Shown here: piece after piece, positions 1 through 12,638 of the stretch
Numbering within the stretch: the stretch's first letter is position 1
Layout: the number at the start of each line of letters is the position of its first letter
Origin: Bradysia coprophila
Taxonomy: Eukaryota > Arthropoda > Insecta > Diptera > Sciaridae
DNA length: 64,000 nucleotides
Assembly (NCBI RefSeq): GCF_014529535.1
Contig: NW_023503616.1
Span: 3,596,001-3,660,000 of the forward strand
Reading direction: 5' to 3'
The notes under the pieces: model-generated
Told to the model about the DNA's origin: nothing
What the model saw: the letters and a program-made list of their open reading frames with translations, nothing else
The model's database searches: none
Made by a program: the position numbers and the translations under genes

Positions 1-1991
1 CTGATGAACACATTACGGCTGCAGAGTACCGACGCGAACATCCTGTTTTGGCATTGTTGCAACAAAATGATGGTACCATTGAGCAAATCTTCGGCGAGTC
101 TGATAAAAGAGATGATACCAAAAAGAAGACACAAAACAAACGGCAAAAAATCGTTAAGCCGACCACTGAATGTAACGTACAAAACGGCAATTCTAGTGAA
201 AGTTTGAGTGGAAACGTTACACCGCAAATAATTGAATTGATTGATGAGGGTTTGATTGCTGACGATCTGGCACAAGTAGATGCTCAAAATTCTGTGCAAG
301 CTACTACACGGAATGACAAGGTATCTTGTTCAAGTGAGCCACGCTTGAGTCGTTCACCACGAGCAGGTGTTCCCAGTTTAAATTTGTCACGTTCCAGTCG
401 TCGTTCTTCTTCAAGCGGTTCACGCGAAAGCCCTGTATCCGGATCAAAAAACAAGCGAAGCGACATGTCCACACGTACAAGTCGTCGTTCTTCGACAAGC
501 AGTTCAGGCAAAAGTTCCGCATCTAGTTCGAAGAGATCACGCTCGAGTCGATCCTCATCAAACGGATCATCATCCAGTGCTTCTCAACAAAGTCGTTCTG
601 GCTCAAAGAGAAACGGCCGGTCTCCTTCAATTCAGTCAAGTCGATCTACTGACCAGATTCTTTCAGCAGCACGAAACCAAAACTTAAAAATGTCGAAAAA
701 CAAGCGGAGCGATACATCCGGCCGTACGAGACCACGTTCTTCTTCAAGCGGTTCAGGCAAAAACTCTGTATCCTGCTCTAAGAGATTACGGTCGAGCCGA
801 TCATCATCAAACGGATCATCATCAAACGGATCATCATCCAGTGCTTCTCAAAGAAATCGTTCTGGCAGCCGTTCTCCTTCAATTCAGGCAAATAAATTTG
901 CTGGTCCGTCTTTCTCAGCTGCTCGAAACAAAAACTCGGAGGTGCGGAACCGTAATTCAACTAAGTCTGATACAAATCTCATCAAGTCAACTGAAAAACT
1001 CCAGCCACAACCTGCAAAATCCCGAGACTCTACTCGGCTTCAGTCACGGTTGAGCTTGTCGCCTACGAAATCAGATCGTTTTGAGTCCCGTTCGGCATCA
1101 AGATCGTACTATTTCAATCGTCCAGACGTTCATCGCGAAAAATCACCAGACGAACGTTTTCGATATAACCAATCAAAACGTTCAATGATCGATCTTCGCG
1201 ATTCGCCGATTACGCATAACAATCTTCTTTCGCACCGTTTATCAAAACATCATCAGTCGTATAATATTTCGAACGATCGCGTTGTTGGTAGTGATTCTTC
1301 TCTGCAACAAAATATTGATATCTCCGGCGCAGAGTCGACGATTCGTGATTTAAAAAAAATCGTTACGAAGATGAACGAGACTATTCGACAAAACCATGAG
1401 CAACTCAAGTGTTACGACCGGCGTCTTCAAAGAATGGAAGTAACTGTAAACAAAGTTCTTATATTGGTTGGTGATTTGAATGGACATGGTGAGGCTAATC
1501 GGGATGAAGATCTCAACAATCAACGGTTTGATATACCAGAACTTCCAATAGAATCGACAAAAGAGCTGAGCCGCATCAACAAGAAACTTAAAAACAAGGA
1601 ATTCGAAGCATATTTCGTAAGTTCAGCTTTATTTTCTTGGTTCTTGGTCTTTCATTTTGGTATAATTCACTAAATCTCACTCCAGTTGCATCACGAAAAG
1701 GAGTTCTGTTGCCCGTCCAAAAACGCCTCAGACACTGCCACAATTTCTAAATATCTCAAAAGATTCGTAACGTTGCGTGTGAGAAGCAAGCTCACGCTGA
1801 AAGAAAATGGAGAAGGTGATACACTGTACGAAGACTATAGACAGGTGTACCTTTTCTTGGTAGACGTCATGAAGGCTGGTTACCGGAACGCCAAGAAGTC
1901 GATTACAACAAACGATGCACACACCGCGCTAAGAATAGTCTGGGGACGATCCAAACAGCAATACAGAGAGACGAAACCAAAGCGAAAATAA
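1..1991 (+). CDS. RS-rich protein with C-terminal DUF4806-like domain (5' partial)
   Basis: The frame is open from base 3, so the start lies left of the window. Exons are <3-1616 and 1686-1991; the 69-bp intron has a GTAAGT donor and a CTCCAG acceptor and keeps phase 0. The N-terminal two thirds is serine/arginine rich (repeated SSSGS, SRSS, KNKRSD stretches), and a block of about 110 residues is imperfectly duplicated (roughly bases 400-640 and 690-930). A predicted coiled coil follows (STIRDLKKIVTKMNETI). Then comes a DUF4806-like region: an LPIESTKELSRINKKLKNKE segment, a CPSKNASDTATISKYLKRF helix and a C-terminal basic helix. In insects DUF4806 is often found in transposon-associated proteins; its biochemical role is unknown to me. 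Its + strand neighbour is a transposase-like gene, so the two may belong to one element. The domain call is by eye. Confidence 0.7.
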
Positions 1992-3084
1992 TTTTTACCG
2001 TAACACGTCAATTTCTATAGTTTCACATTCGTTGCAACCGGGTCTTTTTGTTTTCTCTTTTCACCGATATTTTTATTATGTTCAGTTAGTGGTGTTTTTT
2101 TTGTTTATCGATTCACTTGATCATCTGTTAACGACATAGACAATAACTTTTGTAAATCATGCTAGTTTATGGACGCATTTCAGCATCTGTTAGCGACATA
2201 GACAATAATTTTTGAAAATCACGTTAGTTTATCGATTCACTTTATCATCTGTTAGCTGCTTTGAACGTAACTTTTGAAGATCACGTTAGTTTATGAATTC
2301 ACTTTATCCAGATTGATATTTCTTTGTTTCTCAAAATGAAATTTGTCTCTTACTTAAAAAACCTTATACTTGCTTTTAATAAAATTTTTAAACTAATGAA
2401 AATTCAACACTCATTCAATGTCATCATGACACATCGTAATGTGACCGAATATATACATTTCAATGTAAGAAAACAATTCCAAAGCCCTGCATATTGCTTT
2501 CTACGCGCACGGTACAAATGATGTTCGAGTAATGTAGAAAACATATTATTTGACGAGTAAAACAACCCAGTCTTATAGATCAAAAATTTGACCACTGGTG
2601 GTGCGATCGTATTCTACAATTTTGTGTGTAAACTAAACACAGCCAACTTTGTAAAGAGTGAATTAAACAGTTTTAGTTACAGAGAAATGTTATTCGAAGT
2701 CAAGAAAAATAGAACCATTAGGGGTAAACCAAAATTCCGCTATTGTGAGGTTGGCTATGATTAGTGTGTACATAAAATCGTCAAAGTAATTCACTGTTCT
2801 GAAAAAGATTGTAAATTTGAGCACTACTTCATAGGACAGTCAATGATTGACGCTGTTGTCGAGTCGGTCTTCTCACACGAACAATATTTTCATGGATTTA
2901 AATTTCCTCACAAATGATTTTGTTTTTAAAATTTTTAAATTTCGTATCTCAAAAGACGGCAGTGCCATCACTGATTTTTGCGAGATTGACGAGAACAGTT
3001 TCCAAGTCTATTATAGCGTAAAAAAATATGTTGAAAGAGCAGTCGCCTTTGAGATATATGAAGTCAAGCATTTTTTCTTAAAAA
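1992..3084. other. Spacer between DUF4806 gene and transposase gene
   Basis: It holds a short tandem repeat (listed separately) and AT-rich sequence. A 121-codon frame at 2847-3212 overlaps the transposase start in another frame. It has no recognisable domain, so I do not call it a gene, although it could be an upstream exon of the same element. Confidence 0.4.
2103..2297. repeat. Three-copy tandem repeat, unit about 65 bp
   Basis: Three successive units share the order: CGATTCACTT, ATCATCTGTTA, CGACATAGACAATAA, CTTTTGAAAATCA, and GTTAGTTTAT. The copies are imperfect. The array lies about 110 bp beyond the stop codon of the DUF4806 gene, so it may be in its 3' UTR or be a subterminal array of a transposon. 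Confidence 0.7.
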
Positions 3085-4968
3085 ATGTCTCCTATCAAGA
3101 AAAGAACGACGCAAAATTTATTGCGAACTGCGAAAAGAAATATTTTTCAAACGCGGCAAATATCAAGAGTTCCAATTTCACGAAATTTGGACATTATAAT
3201 AAGCAGAAATAAAAGGAGTCGTGCAGTTCCAGACTATATTGATCTCTCTCCATCCGAATTTATGGCATGGTGGATAACCGCAACTGGTGCAAAAAGGAAG
3301 GCTTCAAATTATTTGCTGCGTTATTTGAAATTGAAGTTTAAATTGGACATTCCTTCGGATTATCGCACTCTTCTTAAGACACCCAGAAACCCAATCGCAA
3401 AAATCATTTATCCGGGATCGTACATACATCTTGGTATACGTAAAGCTTTGTATCGGTTGATAAAGGAAGCTGGACCTTTAAAATCTAATATTATTCTGAT
3501 GCAATTCTTCATCGATGGCTTACAAATTACTCGAAGTACAAAAGATGGATTCTGGATATTGATGATGAACATTCGAAGAACTACCTTTAGGCGCCTGTTC
3601 CCTAAAGTGATCGGTGTTTATTATGGAAAGAAAAAGGCAGAAGATTTCAATGATTTTTTGTGGCCGTTTGTGATGGAACTTAATGACGTCATTGAAAATG
3701 GATTTGTGTACGATTCAGCTGTAATGAAACCCAAAATATTAAATTTTGTTCTGGATGCTCCCGCCCGAACCTCATGCAAAGCAATCAAAGCTGTTACGGG
3801 CTATTTTGGATGCGATATCTGCACTACCGAAGGAGACAATATTCATCACAGAATTGCATTTTTGGACTTAGATGCACCATTACGGACTGATGCCGACTTT
3901 CGGGATCGGATTTACGATGATTATCACCACAAGGAATCGGTGTTGGAAATGTTGCCAATCGATATGATCGATTCATTTCCTCCAGACTATTTGCATTGTG
4001 TTTTATTAGGTGTAGTGCAGTGGATATTGAAATTTCTCCGCGATGCACCTATGACTCTCAGTTCAGCCAGTTACATTGAAATCAACGACCGCATTGAAAA
4101 GTTCAGAAAAACACAGCCGGTGGAATTTCAGCGAAATTTACGATCATTCATTGACAACATTGGACTTATGAAAGGAACAGAATTTCGGCAATATTTGTTG
4201 TACGTAGGACCGCTTTTATTGAAAGGAATAGTTGAAGAGGAAATATTTTACAACTTATTAAAGTTGCATATCGCGTCTATAATATTTACCCACAAGCGCT
4301 TCGATAAATATTACAAGGAGGCAGATATGTTGATGCGAATGTTCATCGTGGAATTTGCAGCAATATATCATCCATGCCACGTTACTTACGTGGTGCATTC
4401 GCCATGTCACATGAAGAAATTTGTTGAGTTATACGGACCCTGGGACAACTTTTCTACTTTCGAGTATGAGAGTTATAATTGCACGGTGAAGACTCAACTT
4501 AAAGGAAACGTTATGCCGTTAACTCAAGTAACGAACCGAATTATTGAAATTTATAATGCTCCTGAACATAACATCACAAGCCGAACAAACGAAATCGAAA
4601 TATTTGATCTACAAGAAGATGGCACTTATGGCAGGCTAAAATATTTTGATTTAAGCTTCAGAGTCAAGCAGATTGGCCAAAATTATGTGTTGTTAAAGTC
4701 CGGAGAAGCAGTCAAGCTCGTTTCCATTATAAAAAATGGGAACAACGTGGAGCTCATCGGGAAGCCATTTAAAAAACGAACTTCAGTATTCACCCAGATC
4801 GATACAACCCGATTCAACATTTTTAAGAGCCAATCACAATTTGGTGAGTCCATAATATTTAGCGTTTTGGATATTGATGGAAAGTTTTGGCAGCTGAGCA
4901 TTGATGATTCCAGCGCGTTTTATCCTATGTATGTCGAAGATGGGAAAAGTTTTAGCAGAAACAACTAA
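3085..4968 (+). CDS. Transposase-domain protein (tnp2/CACTA-like)
   Basis: A single open frame of 627 codons. It resembles the transposase-domain proteins common in insect and cnidarian genomes. The usual order of motifs is visible: an acidic residue in FFIDGLQ (about residue 143), a second in FVLDAPARTS (about 221), a CxxC pair in GCDICTTEG (242-245) and a DYLHCVLLGVVQ helix (about 300). The spaced acidic residues and the Cys/His pattern suggest a DDE-type transposase fold, but I cannot assign the third catalytic residue. The frame is intact, so it may be active or domesticated. The first Met is the first in frame; a spliced upstream start is possible. An AATAAA follows 30 bases after the stop. 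Confidence 0.65.
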   Translation: MSPIKKRTTQNLLRTAKRNIFQTRQISRVPISRNLDIIISRNKRSRAVPDYIDLSPSEFMAWWITATGAKRKASNYLLRYLKLKFKLDIPSDYRTLLKTPRNPIAKIIYPGSYIHLGIRKALYRLIKEAGPLKSNIILMQFFIDGLQITRSTKDGFWILMMNIRRTTFRRLFPKVIGVYYGKKKAEDFNDFLWPFVMELNDVIENGFVYDSAVMKPKILNFVLDAPARTSCKAIKAVTGYFGCDICTTEGDNIHHRIAFLDLDAPLRTDADFRDRIYDDYHHKESVLEMLPIDMIDSFPPDYLHCVLLGVVQWILKFLRDAPMTLSSASYIEINDRIEKFRKTQPVEFQRNLRSFIDNIGLMKGTEFRQYLLYVGPLLLKGIVEEEIFYNLLKLHIASIIFTHKRFDKYYKEADMLMRMFIVEFAAIYHPCHVTYVVHSPCHMKKFVELYGPWDNFSTFEYESYNCTVKTQLKGNVMPLTQVTNRIIEIYNAPEHNITSRTNEIEIFDLQEDGTYGRLKYFDLSFRVKQIGQNYVLLKSGEAVKLVSIIKNGNNVELIGKPFKKRTSVFTQIDTTRFNIFKSQSQFGESIIFSVLDIDGKFWQLSIDDSSAFYPMYVEDGKSFSRNN

Positions 4969-4997
4969 CTGTAAATGGATCGTTCAAATAATATTTA

Positions 4998-5003
4998 AAT
5001 AAA
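4998..5003 (+). terminator. Polyadenylation signal AATAAA
   Basis: A canonical hexamer about 30 bp after the transposase stop codon, on the same strand. Confidence 0.5.
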
Positions 5004-5576
5004 CTTTTGTTAACACACATCGCTTTGACAAACACAGCTTGAATTCATTGATGAGTTCTGATTTATTCATTTCTGAAGTTTCCAATGGCCGAACTATAAC
5101 TAGGTAAGATTGTAACTAATCATGCACAGAAAATGCGTAGTATACGCATTTTTCATGCACTTTGCATACAAATAACGTTGAGAAATACAGTATTTATCGT
5201 GCAAATTTGATGTTTATTTTGTACACATTGTGCGCGCGTTCTGTGTACTCTTAGTGCATCAAACGTGCAGAGCATACGTACAATTACGCACACTATACGT
5301 GCAATGCAATCGGCCCTTTTACCCAGAGGGCTAACACCAATTCGAATTTCAGATGTCCTTCTGCTTCATTGATACAACGAAATTATGCAAGATCTGGTTA
5401 TCACCGTGTTCTACTTATTTAGAATTAGATTTTTGAACTTTTGTTTGAACTACGATAAATATGAATAAAATGCATTTTACAACCATCGTTTATCTTCCCT
5501 TTTGATCGCCTTGTGGCCGATGTATTGTTGTTTCCACTTTGAAAAAGCCACGGTTTCACTGCGAAATATTATTACA

Positions 5577-5661
5577 TTAACCGATACCAAAAACATTTGT
5601 TCTACGACTTTAATTTTTGAGTTGAGAAGAAGCCTTAACGAGGGTGAACCTAGTGCATATC
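5577..5661. repeat. Dispersed repeat, copy 1
   Basis: Shares with 6550-6639 the run CCGATAC, AAAAACATTTGTTCTA, GACTTTAATTTTTGAG, GAGAAGAAGCCT, AACGAGGGTG, ACCTAGTGCATATC. Identity is high with a few substitutions. The family is not known to me. Confidence 0.75.
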
Positions 5662-6139
5662 CCACATCGTGGAATCAAAATTGTTTTCTTGATTAGTTCC
5701 TGTTTCACCAACTCACATATGTAAAAAAAAAATCAGTTGTCAATATAAGTGGATACAGTGCCTGGATGCAATGTATCGAGAAATTCCAATTTCTATAATT
5801 CACGTATTTTGGTTAGACAGAATTGATAGGACAGATTATCGGGTAGATCAGGAGAACAATTTTTAGGTCGACTTACTATTTTCAAATAATTCATGGAGTA
5901 AAATTTTAGAATTTTTGGTTCGTTTCGTCAGTCTGTCCTTTACAAAAAAAAATCTATGAGACGCCTTAAGGCTGTATCAAGTTAGTTTTACTAACTATTA
6001 TCTCGTAAATCCTATAAATAATAGAATTCGTTCGAAAAAACGTTATTTGGGGAACTTACAAATTCGATGATTCTCCAAAATTTGATGGGTTGACATACAT
6101 TGTGAAAAATCAACTCCATTCATATCTGGGACCTTGGGT

Positions 6140-6215
6140 ATGGTCGAGTGGGGTGTCAGTGGATAGAGCTTGAGGTAAGCTATAAAAGTCCAGGTTAGAG
6201 CTTCCTGCTACTAAC
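6140..6215 (+). repeat. Possible tRNA-derived SINE fragment
   Basis: GTGTCAGTGGATAGAGC looks like a pol III A box and GGTTAGAGCTTCC, about 35 bases later, like a degenerate B box. No cloverleaf could be closed, so this is not a tRNA gene. It is a weak call. Confidence 0.25.
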
Positions 6216-6549
6216 TTTCCCAGTCGCCCAGAGCCTTTCAAAAATTTCGGGTTTTTCGAAGTTTTTCACTTGTTGCGTCGGCTGGGTGGGCCGAACATCG
6301 GCGTTTGTTGGTCAATAATATTCAGCTCATTGACCTTCATAAACGTGCACAATTTGACATTATTCACACCTCGCATGTTGGATAAAAAACGATTTTCGCG
6401 ACCACTTTGGAGAAAAGGTTTCTAAGTGCCATGACAACCCAACAAAAAATTTTCGGGAAAAAAGTTGTTCCACGATATTCTCAGAATTGAATCGATTGGA
6501 TCGCCGTCGGCGTGAATCCCGACTGTTCGAAGTTTTGGCGAATTCACTC

Positions 6550-6639
6550 TTAACCGATACGAAAAACATTTGTTCTATGACTTTAATTTTTGAGTCTGAG
6601 AAGAAGCCTCAACGAGGGTGGACCTAGTGCATATCGCAC
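6550..6639. repeat. Dispersed repeat, copy 2
   Basis: Second copy of the repeat at 5577-5661, in the same orientation, ending GTGCATATCGCAC instead of GTGCATATCCCAC. Confidence 0.75.
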
Positions 6640-7552
6640 CGGAAAATCCGGAAAATGTTTAGCTCTCTGGTAGGGCAGGGCCTTCAATAAAAAATTTTAT
6701 TTTTAAATTTCATTCGTCATTTGAATTCAGTATACCTTAATTTTGACACCAAATTGGATGTTCTACGATGTGTGACGCCCGAGATGTACACTAGGTATTG
6801 TTAGGGTAATTTTTTAGGGCTCAAAAATGAAAGTCGTAGAACAAAACTTTTTCGAATTGGACCGTTTAAAAAAATTTGCAATATATGACTTTATGAGTGA
6901 TTCAACTAATGAAAATGATTTTGAATCACATTGCTCTAGGTAAATGGACTACATAAACACAAACCAGGCAGTTCGACCTGGCGAGAAATTTTTTACTAGA
7001 AAATCAGTCGAGGATGGAATGAAAGGGTGCCAGAAATCCTATTATAAAAATCAAACGAACGAATGAATAGAGGACGTCAGTCTTATTCTTACGAAAAATC
7101 ATGAGAGCGTTATACCGAAAAAAAAATTGTTGCAAATCAGGTGATCTTAAGTATATTTGGTGTCATATCACTCCGTTGGAATAATTCACCACTTCCAAAA
7201 TCTGTTACCACTTTTTATCGTCTAGCGTCTGATGGCAGATCTTTTACTTCTTTTGTTTTAGCTGAAGGTTTGCTGTATAAGACCGTTTTAGCCATATAGG
7301 TCAAATTTGTCGTAGTAGTTCTTGTTGTTGTTGATAACAGATGATTACAACACAGCAAAATTTCTTAGACAATTTATTGGATTTTCTCAATTTACATTTT
7401 AGACTTTGATAAATTAAGCCATATTTCATAAGGTACTGGTATAGTTATACATACAAGAAAAGGAAAATTATTTCATTATTACTTCCAAACACTTCAACCT
7501 ACACAACACAAACAGTACATTTAAATATATACAACGGCGAGTCGCCTCATTT

Positions 7553-10500
7553 TTATTTTCTATTTCGTCTGTTGCGTTTCGGAGGTCGTTCGTCTTCGTC
7601 TTCATCTGTAAACGAAAACAAAAATAGGTCTAGAAACTATTGTTACGGATTGGTTAGTAAATACATACCGGAACTACTCTCGCTTTCGACAACTTTAGAT
7701 TTGGCCGCTCGTGCTGGAGTTCTCTGTGGGCGTCCAGAACTACGACCTCTTGCCGGTCGTTCGTCTTCATTGTCATCTGAATCGGAATTAGCAGCGGCTG
7801 CATTTGTATTTCTCTTCTTCGCAGGCACCTTTTTCCCACGTCGACCCGGTATGGCTTTGGGTGGCGGCATCGCGGCTCGTTCATCTTCGTCATCGATAGA
7901 ACCTTGTTGATCCCCATCGTTGATTGTGAAACAGGCTTCGATGCGTTTTTGAAATTCCAAAGTGACGGATTTCACTTCCGGCTTTGCAAACTTTAATGTG
8001 CTGCTGATGATCGATTTGAAGCAATCATACACCTCATCGATTTGGACTTTATCCTTGAAGCAAGGAATGTTTTCCATCAGCTTTTTGATGGTCTTCTCCG
8101 TATAGTTCAGCAACGACAAACAGTATCCAATGTCACGCCACTGTCGTTCCTCTTTTGTTACTTTGAATCGAAGACACAGTTTTTCCACCAAGCTCTCCAC
8201 TTGTTTATCTTTGTTTATTAATCCAATGATGTACTTCATGATGATTCGGTACTTTTCCTCCTCAACCTCGGAGTTCGGATCGCTCAGCCGTGATATAATG
8301 TCTGGCAGTACATTGTACAGTATGTTCGATTTGTTAGCAATTTCTCTGAAAAACTGCTGCGTGCTATTTTTGATTTCGTCATTCGAATCAACAATGCACA
8401 TAGCTAGGGCCGATATTTGCCCCTTGACACGTATCATTTCGTGTAGAATTAGGTACGAAAGAACTTTTACAGCGGTCAATCGCAATTCATCGTTTTTGTC
8501 GTTCAGCGTCGAATAGAAATGCGCGATCCAGGGTGCGATAACGTTGGGGAATCTGAACGTAAAATCGGATAGGCCAATGATGATGTTGCATTTCATTTTG
8601 ATATTTTTCGTTTGATTCAAAATGTTCATGAGAAACTGAAGGTTCGACGAGCAGAATTTCGACGAAGCCGACATGAATCGAATCATTGACAGGCAAGCCG
8701 CTTGTTGAAGTTCATTATCTTGGTATTTGCCTGGATGTTTAAGTACTTCAACGATTACTGGGACGAATTTTTTCAGCATTCCGTGCGTAGAATACAACAA
8801 TTCATCTTCACAGACAGCAGTGATTAGTTCAGCTATGGAATCCTCAGCCGATGCTCCAACTAACATGTCGTCCGGCTAGAAATAAGGAATTCAGATGTGA
8901 CGCCTATTTACACATAAGAAACAATATTTTACCTCCTGCTGTGGTTCCGCAGCGGAATCGGATAATCTCTTCAAAGCGTCTCTGGCTGACGTATTCAAGT
9001 TGCTGGATCGTTTGCTTTTGTTCTTATTATTCTGACTCTTCTTTTCCTCCATCAATTCCTGGCGATATTTCATATTGTTGTAAACGTCGATGTCGAGAAA
9101 GCTGACCTCGTTCATTACAACGAGACCGTAGCAAAAAATTAACCGAGTCAAGATAAACGTCGGTACTTTGAACACTCCATTGCTTATTACAGATTGAGAG
9201 TCTGTGTCAGTTGACTTGATTTTGTCAGAAATCTGCAGCACTTTTTGCGACAACTCCGTTAATATCGCCTGACACACCGTATCTGGTTGCTGGCTCATTT
9301 TGTAAATGAATTGAAAAAACGATGACCCAACGTCGTCGAAACTTTCCAGTTTCGGAAAGAAAAATATTTTCTTAAACATGTCAGCCGCTTCCGTTACCAT
9401 TTGATGGTCCATATCGAGACGTTTGTAATACTTGGATGAATTCTGTTCGATGGTGTGCATAAGAAACTTTAAGCAAGACGAATAATATCGTGGATCGTGC
9501 AGGCCGCGGTCACCAAAACCGATCATCTGAATGGTGTCGATATTCGATCGGGCGATCTGCGATTTTCCACTGAAAAGTAGGAATAAAGTTTTGAATCATC
9601 TGTTATCGACAACACTGCAAATAAGCGATGCTGTCTTGCTGCTCTTTGACTAATATTGCAAAATGTGCGTTTAACAAATGAATTAAAATATTTTCTTTCA
9701 ATCTGTAGAACATTCTTAGCTCAATGAAGTAGTAGATGAGTATGCCATCTGTAAAAGGTTCGCAACAGGCAAACTTTGACCTGACCTTAAACCTGAATTT
9801 TTCCGTCAATTTCAGATTTATTGTGGGCTCGAATTGGGGTTGAAAAACTATTGAATCATGAATTTCTGGTTTACAAGCTAAGTATTACTGTGCACTAGAT
9901 CTAGTTAGGTCAAAATCAAACCTAAACTAAAGCCTGGCCTGTTCCGAACCTCATATAAAATTGACAAAGAAAAGTTATATTACCTTGATGCCATTACCAG
10001 AATCAGCAAGCATAAATGGGCCTGATTTTCCGTCGTATTTTCCAATTTCTTTGTAAACCTCTCAAATAGCACAGTAATGATAGCTGCGTCTATGTTACCC
10101 ATTTCGATCCATTCTTTCATCAAAACCGAAAAGGCTTGTACTTGTCCAGCATCAATTCTTGCCAGGAAAGCACATAAGTTGTCCACAACCTTAACGGAAT
10201 GGGCTCTGTCGAACGAAAACGAAAAAGTTGAAAAAAATGTTTGAGGATTTCACTGGTCCGTTGGAAATAACTTTTACCTTCCTTGCTGATCAGTGACGAA
10301 AAGAACTCTGTTAAATGCCTTTGCTACAGCTTCTTTCTTCTCAACGTCACCCGACCAAACCAAAGGCAACATCTTCATCATTCCCGATTCGGTGTTCTCA
10401 ATGCCGAACAGATAGGCTGTGGTAAAGAACTCAATTGCTTCGTATACATCACTTTGTGTCTTTGAGTACAAAAACGTCTCGATTTTCGGCAGTACATGGG

Positions 10501-12638
10501 CTACCGTATTCGTGAATGCGATAGAATCTTCCAGGAACTTCATGACTTGATCTTGCAGAGTGTACGCTTGGGTCTGTGGATTCGGAATAAAATTGTAGTC
10601 ACTGTCGCTAACGGAACATCTCCATAAAACTTACGAAATCGTCAATCGGAACGAACAGATAAGAGTTGATAAGTGCAAGATAATAGGCACATTGTTGTTC
10701 GAAAGGCATTTCCATTCTGAAATTTAACCACGAATGCACAATGAAAATGATGAAGGCATACGACAAGGGAAATTTTACCTTTCAGCAGCGTTTCCTGCTT
10801 TCGCATCAGCAACCTTTAATAGCAAAACAGCTTCTTGATATTTTTCCTCGTTGATCAAGTCGTTGATACGTTGAACATGATTTTCGATGTTTTCATCAGT
10901 GGGCTCATTTTGAGTACCTAAATTTTGTTTGTTTAGCAAATTCCGAATAGAAAGCACGACAACGACTCACTTTGGCTAAGCACCTCTTCGATAATCGGCT
11001 TCAGTATCGAAGACAGCTCCTCCCACCCAGCTTCAATATCCAAACGCTTTTTCGACATTTCAACCATTTTTTCACGCAATTCCAGAAACTTTGCATTTTC
11101 CTTCTCGTATTTCTCCTTGAGTTCTTGTTGCGACAGTTTGCTTGAAAATGGATTCGTCTCCAAAAATGCCTTGATCAACAGGACAGAACTTTTGCGGACA
11201 GTGTTGGTTCGATCTTCCAATCGATCTGCAGCTGCTTGAAATATTCGCTGATGCCACGCCAACGGAACAGCATTCTCGCCTTTCATATGGGTAAAAATTT
11301 GTAGAACCTTGGATCGTACATGTGCGGAAACGTCCATGACGTGATTGAGCAGATCTTCGAGGTATTCGTCGCGTGACTCCTTCAATTCCTCGGATAAATC
11401 TTCGGATGCCATTTCAACAGTGACTACATCGCCCATTAATTGAAGAACACAGATCCGTACGACATGGGACTAAAAACAAAATTTCCAAACAAATTTAGTA
11501 ATTTTCGAAGCAACTTCACGTTGTCTGACAATAATTTGCATACCTCCACGTTGAGCAGATCTTCGGCCAACTTAGCTAAATGCGGAACTAAAAGCTTAGA
11601 ACCGACCGATCCCAATTCAGTCAAAAAAGTACTGAAATGTTTGGCAATTTGTGAATCACTGTTCGCCTCTTGTAATGTCTCCACCAGATCCTTGAGTAAT
11701 ACTGTAGAAATGGTTGATATTCCGAAATCATCGTTCAGCAAACAAATTCCGTTGGCAATCGGAACAATTGCAATTTCTTTGTCACGTAAAATCTGAATGA
11801 TTCGCACGGGAAATGTCAACGCATGATTGTATCGTTTGATTGCGATGCCGAATGTCTGAAATACTGTCGACTCGACACGCTTCTGTTTAATCCAGGGTGT
11901 TTCCAAAGTTTGGTACGCTAATTCACAAAATTTGCTGAAAAATGCAGCAGATAAATCACAACACCGTACCGGATGGGTTATTGACACAATGACTTACTTA
12001 ACGAAATTTTCCTCCGGAATTGACGTGTGCCACAAATTTTCAATCGGCAATTGGACGATATTGTATATTTGTGTGATACTTCTGTACCGCTTATCATCCC
12101 ACTCATAATTCATCTCATTTCCAGTCGACTTTTTGTTCGTTTTTTTCACTCCAATTGGATCATCTTTGTCGATACGTTTGTCGATAACTCTGATCAATTC
12201 GATTTTCAGAAACAGAACCATTTTCACTAGATTCAGATAGGAATTTCGCTCGTTTTCTTCATTTTTCTGTAGAAAGGTTGTGAGTAACTGTCCCAATTTA
12301 TCAATGGTGCTGAACAGCAGATCGACTCCTTTGATCAGCAAGGGTATGCTTGGCGCACTAATACTCTCTGCTTCACCTTTATCTATCAGCGAGTAGAACG
12401 TATCAAAATGATCGAATATGTAGAATGGTCCATTTGTAATGAACGATGTTCGGGCCGCTAAGATGAACCAAACATTCAGGATTTAGAATTTAAAAATGAA
12501 ATTGTTATCAACAACTTTTTTACCTTTCAAAAGATCCGTTAAATCTCGAGCGTCATGGACTTTTCTCACAAAATAATTATTTCCGTTCGAATTTAGCAAG
12601 TCTGAATAACCTGTCGGTATTTCGAAGCAAAAATCCAT
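7553..12638 (-). CDS. Cap-D2: Condensin complex subunit 1 (Cap-D2)
   Basis: Cap-D2 is the HEAT-repeat subunit of condensin I, which compacts chromosomes in mitosis. Eleven exons join in frame to 4101 nt (1366 aa, near the family length): 12524-12638, 11998-12457, 11544-11934, 10971-11469, 10779-10917, 10635-10716, 10278-10573, 9984-10205, 8933-9569, 7669-8875, 7553-7605. The start is MDFCFEIPTGYSDLL at 12638. The N-terminal Cnd1 region, HEAT repeats such as DVSAHVRSKVLQIFTHM, and the C-terminal Cnd1 region (RLTAVKVLSYLILHEMIRVK) are visible. The tail is alternately acidic and basic (DERPARGRSSGR, RPPKRNRRNRK) and probably holds the nuclear signal. The introns are short except for the one at 9570-9983 (414 bp). 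No break was found. Confidence 0.93.

Larger units (their letters stand above)
5004..7552. other. Intergenic, repeat-bearing
   Basis: No gene was recognised. It contains two copies of an ~85-bp dispersed repeat, a possible tRNA-derived short element, and a stretch (about 5125-5315) with many TGCA/ATACG-type short inverted motifs. The far end is the 3' flank of Cap-D2. Confidence 0.5.

Noticed and set aside
2847-3212. 121-codon frame upstream of the transposase
   Set aside because: No domain, low-complexity start, overlaps the transposase frame. Possible upstream exon but unsupported.
6140-6215. A functional tRNA gene
   Set aside because: A- and B-box-like motifs exist, but no acceptor stem or anticodon arm could be paired.
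7572-8516. Plus-strand open frames at 7572-7910 and 8130-8516
   Set aside because: They lie antisense over Cap-D2 exons, and their serine/leucine-rich composition reflects the complementary codons.
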